Assembly (NCBI GenBank): GCA_040392805.1
Contig: JBEBVI010000201.1
Location: 1-7,496, forward strand
From: Taibaiella helvus_B
GTDB lineage: Bacteria; Bacteroidota; Bacteroidia; Chitinophagales; Chitinophagaceae
Length of the DNA: 7,496 nucleotides
Direction of reading: 5' to 3'
Shown here: piece after piece, positions 1-5,420 of the stretch
Numbering within the stretch: the stretch's first letter is position 1
Layout: each line of letters opens with the position of its first letter
Notes under the pieces: generated by a model
The model's database searches: none
What the model was told of the DNA's origin: nothing
The model's input: the letters and a program-made list of their open reading frames with translations, nothing else
Program-made: the position numbers and the translations under genes

Positions 1-102
1 AACTTGTCATCTCCTTATGATCCAGGCCCGCCCGGTTACTTACTCGACATGACGGTACTTGAGGCAGTTATTTTGATCATTATACTTAGTCAAGATTGTT
101 CT

Positions 103-2229
103 TTATTCCTTGATAATCTTTTCCACTTTTATTAAACTGCCGTGTTTATCCATAAGGTGTAACAGGTAAATACCCTGTGCCAGGTTACTTACGGGAATGG
201 ACACGGCATCATCAGCGAATAGCACGTTACGTCCGTCAACGCTTTTAATCATGATGTTTACGCTGACCGGGCTATTGATATGAATCATATTCCGGGCAGG
301 GTTGGGATAAATGGTTATTTGTTGGCTGAGCTTGTAGTCTTCTACGGCAACATTTGTAACCGGATATACATCGGAAGTCACTTCGCAATCTTTTTCATTG
401 GTTACCCTTACCTGGTAATTTCCATTTTCTGTAATAGTGTATGTAGCTTCCGTAGCTCCCGGAATATCCGTACCATCTTTGATCCATTGGTATGTTTTGT
501 AAGGGTCTCCGTCTATGCTGAGGACAAATCCAGTCACACGGACAACCGGTTTCACCACCTCAAGAATAGTTAAATTAAGTGTTACCGTACTATCGCATCC
601 GTATATATTTGGTGTTTTGTACACATAAATACCGCTGGTATCGCAGGTAATACCATTAAAGTCGTATGTGCCGCCGCATGCCAATGTTACTTCAGAATAA
701 GAGGAAGAAGTGTCAGAGCAGGAGAATTTAGCTAAGAATATATCATAGTTTCCTGCAGAAGTGAGCACACCTGAACTGTTAGGCGAATTAAATGCTGCGG
801 TTGTGGAGTTGAAATACCCGGTTATATACACGTTACCATTCCTGTCTACATTAACGCCTCTTCCCCGTTCATCGTTATCTCCGCCCATTGCTTTGGCCCA
901 CAGGTAATTGCCTGCAGAATCGTACTTGGCTAAAAATACATCAGCTACCTGTCCGCCAACAGCTTTAAGACTATCATTTTTATTGGCTGGGTTAAGCTTT
1001 ATGGAGATCGGGAAAGATCCTGTTACGTATACATTGCTACTGGCGTCTGTGGCTAACTTCCAGCCCTGACCGTCTTTAGTATCGCCGAAGCCGTGCGCCC
1101 AGATGTACTTGCCGGTTGAATCATATTTAGCTAAAAAGGCATTCCTGGTGCCGGCAACATTGATAGGTTTATAGCTAACAGGATCAAAGTTGGCAATAAG
1201 ACTATTGAAATAACCGGTGATGTATACATTGCTGCCTTTGTCAACAACTACACTATAACCAAAGTCGGTACCGCTTCCGCCCACATTTATAGCCCAGCTA
1301 TAATTACCGTCTAAATCATATCTTGCTAAAAAGATATCAGTGCCTCCCATGGAATTAAGTTGCCCCTTGATATTATTGCCGTCAAAGTTTGAAGTTCCCG
1401 CATCGATATACCCCGTTACATAAACGCTGTTGCCATCAACAGCTATTCCATTACCGTAGTCATTACCAGTGCCTCCCATGCCCTTAGCCCATACATAATT
1501 ACCGGTTGAGTCATACTTTACTAAGAAGATGTCTGCTTTCCCGTAAGGGAGAACAATCCCTCCGCTACCGTTTTCGTTGAAGTTAATCGTATCATTATAG
1601 ACACCTGTTACATATACATTTCCCTTATTGTCAACAGCAATGGCCTGCCCCATGTCTCCGTATTTACTGCCCATGCTATTAGCCCATAAGAAATTGCCGT
1701 CGGAGTCGTATTTAGCTACAAAAGCATCAATTCCCCAGTTAATGGATTCAAGCTCGCCACCCTTACCTCCGATGTTAAAATCTCCATCTCCAATAAAGTA
1801 TCCTGTAATATACACATTGTCATTGCCGTCAATAGCAATGGCCCAGCCCTGATCAAGACTGGTCCCTCCCATTTGTTTAGCCCACAGGCATTTACCGGCC
1901 GGATCATATTTGGCTAAAAAAATATCGTCCGATCCTAATGTTTTAAATATCGGCCCGGGGCTAAAGTCTATAGCAGTGCTGGAAAAGCGCCCTGTTATAT
2001 AAACATTCCCTTTACTGTCAATAGCCGTATTAAATCCCTGATCGGCTTTGTCTCCACCCATATTTATGGCCCACTCAAAAGTCTGGGCTTTAGTTTGTAT
2101 TAGGGAGCAGATTAATATCAGACTCAAAGCCAAAGTTCTCATTAGCAGGATACGGAATTTATTCCTTTTTTCGTGTTGTTGCAGATTGCTGTTAGTGGTG
2201 TAACTGTTTTGTACATTTCTCTTTTGCAT
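103..2229 (-). CDS. Secreted SBBP beta-propeller-repeat protein with T9SS type A sorting domain
   Basis: Predicted secreted or surface protein; substrate or ligand unknown. Reading the 708-aa frame: a basic N-terminus with a hydrophobic signal segment (about residues 30-49, ending TKAQ); seven tandem repeats of about 60 residues from W53 to about 503, each built as WA..MGG...D.G..IAVD..GNVYVTGYF and closing with DIFLAKYD..GN (SBBP type); a segment with GGTYDFNG and GCDSTVTLNLTI (about 504-555) common in Bacteroidota exoproteins; an Ig/PKD-like segment with YQWIKDG and GNYQVRVTN (about 556-632); and a C-terminal sorting domain (about 633-708) with YPNPARN and GIYLLHL. The 2229 start gives an unusually long pre-signal stretch; an internal ATG at 2142 (MRTLALSLILI) would give a standard signal peptide and may be the true start. 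Stop TAA at 103-105. It is divergent from the XRE gene by 147 bp; only a poor promoter match (TTTG at 2281-2284 followed by an A/T-rich -7 region) is seen upstream. Class assignment is secure; function is not inferable. Confidence 0.93.
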   Translation of the reverse strand: MQKRNVQNSYTTNSNLQQHEKRNKFRILLMRTLALSLILICSLIQTKAQTFEWAINMGGDKADQGFNTAIDSKGNVYITGRFSSTAIDFSPGPIFKTLGSDDIFLAKYDPAGKCLWAKQMGGTSLDQGWAIAIDGNDNVYITGYFIGDGDFNIGGKGGELESINWGIDAFVAKYDSDGNFLWANSMGSKYGDMGQAIAVDNKGNVYVTGVYNDTINFNENGSGGIVLPYGKADIFLVKYDSTGNYVWAKGMGGTGNDYGNGIAVDGNSVYVTGYIDAGTSNFDGNNIKGQLNSMGGTDIFLARYDLDGNYSWAINVGGSGTDFGYSVVVDKGSNVYITGYFNSLIANFDPVSYKPINVAGTRNAFLAKYDSTGKYIWAHGFGDTKDGQGWKLATDASSNVYVTGSFPISIKLNPANKNDSLKAVGGQVADVFLAKYDSAGNYLWAKAMGGDNDERGRGVNVDRNGNVYITGYFNSTTAAFNSPNSSGVLTSAGNYDIFLAKFSCSDTSSSYSEVTLACGGTYDFNGITCDTSGIYVYKTPNIYGCDSTVTLNLTILEVVKPVVRVTGFVLSIDGDPYKTYQWIKDGTDIPGATEATYTITENGNYQVRVTNEKDCEVTSDVYPVTNVAVEDYKLSQQITIYPNPARNMIHINSPVSVNIMIKSVDGRNVLFADDAVSIPVSNLAQGIYLLHLMDKHGSLIKVEKIIKE

Positions 2230-2363
2230 ATTTCATTTATTATGGATTGTGAAAAAATAAATACAGAAATTGTTTTAAGTCAAAAATGAGGTATTAAATT
2301 CTGCTGTCCGTTATTTAGAGGTGATACTTTATCCCATTTTTATGATAACTTAGCCGATTCATA

Positions 2364-2371
2364 TATTTTTG
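2364..2371 (+). promoter_or_regulatory. Bacteroidota -7 box (TATTTTTG) of the XRE gene
   Basis: TATTTTTG at 2364-2371 matches TAnnTTTG. TATG at 2341-2344 lies 19 nt upstream, one mismatch from the -33 TTTG box. Transcription would start about 5-7 nt after the G at 2371, which is at or next to the ATG at 2377, so the transcript could be leaderless. Confidence 0.55.
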
Positions 2372-2376
2372 CAGTT

Positions 2377-2739
2377 ATGTACGGAAGTAAAATTAGCTCC
2401 ATTAGGCTGGCACGTGGTTATTCTCAGGAGTATGTAGCAACTAAGTTAGGTATAGCACAGAATACATATTCTAAAATAGAAAAAGATGCCACCCAAAAGG
2501 TTACAGACGATATGCTGACTAAAATAGCAGAAGTGCTGGGCGTATCGTTAGAAGATATTAAAAGCCCCGTACCCATAATTATGAACTTTCATGAAAGCCC
2601 GCAAAGTGGACAATATAATAATTACCATAACGATATTAAGGTTATAGATGCGTTGATCGAACAGTTAAAAAAGAAAGATGAACAGATTGCTGAAGGAAAT
2701 GAGATTATCAAACAGTTACTCAAGAGCCAGGGTAGGTAA
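2377..2739 (+). CDS. XRE-family HTH transcriptional regulator with C-terminal coiled coil
   Basis: Small cytoplasmic DNA-binding protein of 120 aa. Residues about 4-60 form a Cro/C1-type HTH: SIRLARGYSQEYVATKLGIA is helix 1-2, QNTYSKIEKD the recognition helix, and LTKIAEVLGVSLEDI the closing helices. A linker (SPQSGQYNNY) leads to a charged heptad-like helix (about 87-118, IKVIDALIEQLKKKDEQIAEGNEIIKQLL by composition), probably a coiled coil for oligomerisation. The domain order (HTH, linker, short coiled coil) is common in orphan Bacteroidota regulators. It is divergent from the T9SS-secreted protein and could regulate it or itself; no operator is identifiable. The ATG at 2377 is preceded by a -7 box only 5 bp away and no Shine-Dalgarno. 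The IS copy begins downstream. Family call is strong; target unknown. Confidence 0.9.
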   Translation: MYGSKISSIRLARGYSQEYVATKLGIAQNTYSKIEKDATQKVTDDMLTKIAEVLGVSLEDIKSPVPIIMNFHESPQSGQYNNYHNDIKVIDALIEQLKKKDEQIAEGNEIIKQLLKSQGR

Positions 2740-2773
2740 GTAACCGTGTCAAAATAACTTCCCGATTCCAAAG

Positions 2774-2788
2774 CGTGGAGACTCCACG
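2774..2788. other. Perfect hairpin downstream of the XRE gene
   Basis: CGTGGAG-A-CTCCACG forms a 6-7 bp stem with a 1-3 nt loop, 35 bp after the XRE stop codon. There is no U-tract (AAGTTTACC follows), so intrinsic termination is not convincing. It may be a weak terminator or part of an older repeat. Confidence 0.3.
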
Positions 2789-2837
2789 AAGTTTACCCTG
2801 AGCAAAGCTACAGGGGTGCCAATGACAACTCCTGTTT

Positions 2838-2883
2838 AAATATAGCAAGCATACATTTCTCGCGTCATAGCGGACCCCGACCC
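2838..2883 (+). repeat. 46-bp repeat, left copy (inverted match at the window's right end), ending in a half REP palindrome
   Basis: From AAATATAGCAAGCATACATT through CTCGCGTCATAGCGGACCCC to GACCC, this segment equals the reverse complement of 7451-7496 at 44 of 46 positions; the two differences (A2869, A2874) lie in the palindrome part. The match stops exactly at 2883, where the IS inverted repeat (AATGTCG...) begins. The other copy runs to the last base of the window, so the repeat may be longer. Confidence 0.85.
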
Positions 2884-2910
2884 AATGTCGTTGACATAAG
2901 GTTATATTAT

Positions 2911-2941
2911 TTTGATAATCAATTAAATGTAATTATCTTTG
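2911..2941 (+). promoter_or_regulatory. Transposase promoter, TTTG-N19-TATCTTTG
   Basis: TTTG at 2911-2914 and TATCTTTG at 2934-2941 are separated by exactly 19 nt, a full match to the Bacteroidota primary-sigma consensus. The same region also holds TTGACA (2891-2896, inside the left inverted repeat), 17 nt and GATAAT (2914-2919), close to a classical sigma70 promoter, which could allow expression in other hosts. The predicted transcript start is about 2947. Confidence 0.7.
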
Positions 2942-2961
2942 CTTCCGCTCCAAGGAAGACA

Positions 2962-4263
2962 ATTTCTTTTATCAAGGGGCTTTTTACAAACTTACATAAC
3001 ACAATAAACGATGAAGATTTTAGCAGAGAAGCTAAAGAGGCTTCTTGTGCTTTTACCCGTAAGCGTAAATTTTCATTTCAGGATCTGGTGATTTGCATCC
3101 TGGGCTTTAATAAGTCAGGGATACAGGTAGAAATAGATCGTTTTTTTAAATCGACCTGCTCACAAAAAGAAAGTATTATAACATATACTAAAAGTGCATT
3201 CAGCAGAGCGCGGCATAAAATCAAAGCCGAGGCATTTATTCGTCTTCGCAAGAAGCAGCTGGAGTACTTTGATCAACATGCTCCTGTCAAAAATACATGG
3301 ATGGGATATCGTGTAGTAGCCATTGATGGCAGCACACTTACTTTACCTCAGCAAGCTGCGCTTACTAAGCATTTTGGGATTTTCAAAGGCCCGAACAATT
3401 CAGATTGTACCGCAGCCAGAACCTCGGTGGCCTATGATGTCTGCAACCATTTGATGCTGGATGCTTCTATAAATAAAGTCGCTTGCAGCGAGCTTGACAT
3501 GGCCAAGGGACATTTGAGTTCATTAAATCCATTGTGTGATTTGCTCTTGTTCGACAGAGGTTATCCAAGTATTGCCTTTGCAATAGAGCTCCAAAAGAAA
3601 GGATTTCACTTTTGCTTTAGATTAGCTACAACATGGAAGGAAGCCTATACTCTGCTAGAGGGCACAGACGACACAGATTGGATTATAAAGAAAGGTAAAA
3701 GATATCAAATCGGCAATAAAAATAAGGGCTGCCTCTGTGAAGATTTAAAAGGTTTTAGAATAGTAAAGATATTACTTGACAATGGTGAATATGAAGTGTT
3801 ATTGACTAATTTGTCTGATCGAAACTTATACCCATTAGATCTATTTAAGGAACTTTATCACCTTCGATGGGCTGTAGAGGAATGCTATAAACGCATCAAA
3901 CAAATAAGCCAGGTGGAGTTTTTCTCAGGACGCACGCTAAAAGCTATACAACAGGACTTTCACGCCAGAATTGTGTTATTAAATATGGCAGCCATGATAG
4001 AAATGCAACAATTACAGCCTTATCTTGACCTTAAAAAATCCAAAAGATCATGCAAGCATAAACTCCAGGTAAACCGAGTGCAGGTAAGTGCAAAATTAAA
4101 AGCTTTCCTGTACGATATAATGTACGGAATCAACATCGAAAGGGAAATAAATAAGATGCTCAAGCTATTAGGCAATGCCTATGATATTGTAAGGGATAAT
4201 CGACATTTTCATAGAAAACGAAGCGCAAGCAACCGGAAGCCCCTTAATTACAAGGGGGGATAG
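2962..4263 (+). CDS. IS4-family DDE (YREK) transposase with non-canonical start
   Basis: Catalyses cut-and-paste transposition of the surrounding IS. Counting from the GTG at 3088, the RNase H-like core shows the first Asp in AIDGST (D80), the second in LLFDRGY (D156) and the Y-2-R-3-E-6-K signature of IS4 in LYHLRWAVEECYKRIK (Y257, R260, E264, K271). Conserved N-terminal sequence, including EAKEASCAFTRKRKFSFQDL, lies upstream of 3088 in the same open frame, so 3088 is too short. No ATG, GTG or TTG occurs in this frame between the stop at 2755 and 3088. ATT at 2962, with AAGGAAG at 2952-2958 and a promoter ending at 2941, is the best start, giving 433 aa (TISFIKGLFTNLH); ATC at 2971 is an alternative. 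The catalytic residues are intact. The frame ends at 4263, one base before the right inverted repeat. Function is near certain; the start is inferred. Confidence 0.9.
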   Translation: MSFIKGLFTNLHNTINDEDFSREAKEASCAFTRKRKFSFQDLVICILGFNKSGIQVEIDRFFKSTCSQKESIITYTKSAFSRARHKIKAEAFIRLRKKQLEYFDQHAPVKNTWMGYRVVAIDGSTLTLPQQAALTKHFGIFKGPNNSDCTAARTSVAYDVCNHLMLDASINKVACSELDMAKGHLSSLNPLCDLLLFDRGYPSIAFAIELQKKGFHFCFRLATTWKEAYTLLEGTDDTDWIIKKGKRYQIGNKNKGCLCEDLKGFRIVKILLDNGEYEVLLTNLSDRNLYPLDLFKELYHLRWAVEECYKRIKQISQVEFFSGRTLKAIQQDFHARIVLLNMAAMIEMQQLQPYLDLKKSKRSCKHKLQVNRVQVSAKLKAFLYDIMYGINIEREINKMLKLLGNAYDIVRDNRHFHRKRSASNRKPLNYKGG

Positions 4264-4280
4264 CTTATGTCAACGACATT

Positions 4281-4300
4281 GGGTCAGGGCCCGCCATGAC
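4281..4300 (-). repeat. Half REP palindrome at the right IS flank
   Basis: On the minus strand this reads GTCATGGCGGGCCCTGACCC, which is the 5' half of the palindromic repeat seen complete at 7446-7467 with one change (T for C in the loop). It adjoins the right inverted repeat of the IS and is inverted relative to the half repeat at 2864-2883. Confidence 0.75.
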
Positions 4301-4389
4301 TCTTATGGTCAAATCCGATGTACGTTTATAATGACTTTAAAAGAGGAGTATAAATAAATGCGTCCCCAACCTATTTATGACACTACCTA
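4301..4389. other. Unassigned ~90-bp segment between the REP half and the toxin breakpoint
   Basis: I see no coding similarity here on either strand. Read on the minus strand it begins AGGTAGTGTCATAAATAGG, directly where AbiEii-like similarity ends, and could be the end of another mobile element or rearrangement debris. A 10-codon ORF at 4358-4390 (MRPQPIYDTT) with AGAGGAG upstream is too short to call. Confidence 0.35.
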
Positions 4390-4497
4390 AGGGATGTGCC
4401 CCCCAACAAGCCGGAAAGGTTTTATCGTATCTAACTCCATTAAATCTGAGAGGATTCCCCAAAGTGTCTCAGAAACTGTATTTGTATAAATTTTCAT
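4390..4497 (-). pseudogene. N-terminal remnant of AbiEii/AbiGii-type nucleotidyltransferase toxin
   Basis: The ATG at 4497 is 2 bp after the stop of the antitoxin gene, as expected for a two-gene operon. Translation gives MKIYTNTVSETLWGILSDLM and then ELDTIKPFRLVGG, which I recognise as the start of AbiEii-type nucleotidyltransferases (typically ...LW..L..L......FRLVGGTALALQLGHR). At the G6 run (4399-4404 on the plus strand) the frame goes to HIP-stop at 4387; removing one G restores GGTSL, the nucleotidyltransferase GG-(T/S)-x-L motif, after which similarity stops near 4390. So the gene is both frameshifted and cut off: about 40 of the usual 250-300 residues remain and the catalytic Asp residues are gone. 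A functional toxin is excluded. The family call rests on a short stretch, so confidence is moderate. Confidence 0.6.
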
Positions 4498-4499
4498 TT

Positions 4500-5008
4500 C
4501 TAGAGTATTCCATACCGTTTGAGATTGTCGTTGAAGGAAGGTAAAAAATCATTTTGTACGTCAGCTAAGGTGGTTTTAATATCCTTTTTGCCATAAAAAC
4601 GGATGATTTCTTTTATTTCCCCGTCATTTCCTCTTTCAAATATTCTTTTGAGAATTGCTTTTTGTTCTTTATCCAATCTATTTTGTCAAAATCGGTATCC
4701 CAGAATAAAATTTTTCTGATTTTATTCTGGTCAGGTGTATCATCCTGAAAATGTGTGTTTGCTTTTTTAACATCGTAGCTGGCCTGTAGTAACATGAAAT
4801 AATCATCATCCACATCAAGTTTTCTCCCTAACTTGATAGATAAATTGGGATTAATTCCTCTTTTTTCCTTTAAAATAGCACTGATAGTTTGTGCAAATTC
4901 ATTAATAGAATCAGCAAATTCGTAATTCTTCAGTCCTTGCAATTTTATTTCCCGCTTTAAAATGGCACCAGGATGAATTCCTTTTATTTTTGATAATTCC
5001 GGTAACAT
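4500..5008 (-). pseudogene. HigA/XRE-type antitoxin with DUF6922-like C-terminus, frameshifted
   Basis: Putative antitoxin and autorepressor of the adjacent nucleotidyltransferase toxin. ATG at 5008 (MLPELSKIKG) is preferred over the TTG at 5041, which adds 11 residues. The uninterrupted frame runs to 4613 (131 aa): a HigA-like HTH with HPGAILKREI, FADSINEFAQTISAILKEKR, GINPNLSIKLGRKLDVDDDY and LLQASYDVKK, then ILFWDTDFDKIDWIKNKK, the opening of a DUF6922-type domain. After NKK the other frame continues it: AILKRIFERGNDGEIKEIIR, FYGKKDIKTTLADVQNDF and so on to RYGIL, stop TAG at 4500-4502. The frames meet at a T5 run (4659-4663; AAAAAG on the coding strand): one missing A, or -1 slippage, gives a continuous protein of about 169 aa. 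The HTH part is intact and could still bind DNA. The HTH assignment is strong; the DUF6922 name is from memory of the LFWD.DF..IDW pattern. Confidence 0.75.
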
Positions 5009-5073
5009 GATAATGTGATCTAATTTTTTCAAAATATCCAAAATCTATTTTCTAAACAAATCTGTTTATTTTT

Positions 5074-5395
5074 TTGAAAATCGACACGGTTTATGCCGGA
5101 GGGCAATATATAGAGCAAAGCCTGGAAAAACAGATGCTGGATAGCTTTCTGAATTTTAAAAACAATCAAAACAAAGAACAGGTTCATCCTCTAAATATGA
5201 AACTTACCAAACGGGGAAAGGAAATACTACAACTGCTGGTAAAAGAAAACAGCAACCAACAACCAGGATATAGCCGAGCAGTTATATGTAAGCATACGTA
5301 CCGTAGAATTTCACCGGCAAAATCTACAGCAGAAGCTGGATGTAAAAACACCAATGGGGTTGCTGAAAGCGGCTATTGAAATGGGACTGGTTTAA
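5074..5395 (+). pseudogene. C-terminal fragment of a NarL/LuxR-type response regulator, frameshifted
   Basis: The first frame gives KIDTVYAGGQYIEQSLEKQM, typical of the receiver-to-HTH linker of NarL-family response regulators, then LTKRGKEILQLLVKENSNQQ, the start of a GerE/LuxR HTH. At about 5253-5266 the frame shifts by +1 and continues as DIAEQLYVSIRTVEFHRQNL, QQKLDVKTPMGLLKAAIEMG, LV and stop TAA at 5393-5395. The receiver domain with its phospho-acceptor Asp is absent: recognisable sequence begins at about 5077, only ~70 bp from the divergent antitoxin start. CAACCAA-CAACCAG at 5253-5266 looks like an imperfect 7-bp tandem duplication that caused the shift; deleting 7 bp restores the expected SN-Q-DIAEQL. 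The fragment cannot act as a phosphorylation-dependent regulator. It converges on the dehydratase-like gene. Confidence 0.8.
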
Positions 5396-5420
5396 AGAGT
5401 TGAAAGTTATGTCGCTAATC

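Larger units (their letters stand above)
2884..4280 (+). mobile_element. IS4-family insertion sequence, ~1.4 kb, with 17-bp terminal inverted repeats
   Basis: The ends are perfect 17-bp inverted repeats, AATGTCGTTGACATAAG at 2884-2900 and its reverse complement at 4264-4280, with the right one starting directly after the transposase stop codon. Outside them the flanks GTCATAGCGGACCCCGACCC (2864-2883) and the reverse complement of 4281-4300 are also inverted repeats of each other (17/20), making a 37-bp imperfect inverted repeat in total. If GACCC belongs to the element, the ends are 2879 and 4285. No direct target duplication is visible at any of these boundaries. The single gene is a YREK transposase, which fixes the IS4 assignment. 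Confidence 0.85.

Noticed and set aside
1..76. Possible degenerate REP (GTCATCT...GGCCCGCC...ACATGAC) and two 11-mers shared (inverted) with 2736-2759 (CGGTTACTTAC, AGTTATTTTGA)
   Set aside because: The palindrome does not pair and the 11-mers occur in a different order in the two places; chance or very old repeat remnants cannot be separated.
280..573. 97-codon plus-strand open frame
   Set aside because: Antisense to the T9SS sorting domain and Ig-like part of the secreted protein; no recognisable protein pattern of its own. The frames at 1628-1852 (+) and 1716-1907 (-) are likewise shadows of the repeat gene.
2774..2788. Hairpin as an intrinsic terminator for the XRE gene
   Set aside because: No U-run after the stem; kept only as a hairpin of unknown role.
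3011..3091. 26-codon ORF (MKILAEKLKRLLVLLPVSVN...) whose TGA overlaps the GTG at 3088
   Set aside because: It runs out of frame through the conserved transposase N-terminus, so it is more likely chance than a leader peptide; mentioned in the start-codon finding only as an alternative.
4394..4489. 31-codon plus-strand ORF (MCPPTSRKGFIVSNSIKSER...)
   Set aside because: Antisense to the AbiEii-like stub, which gives a better family match on the minus strand.
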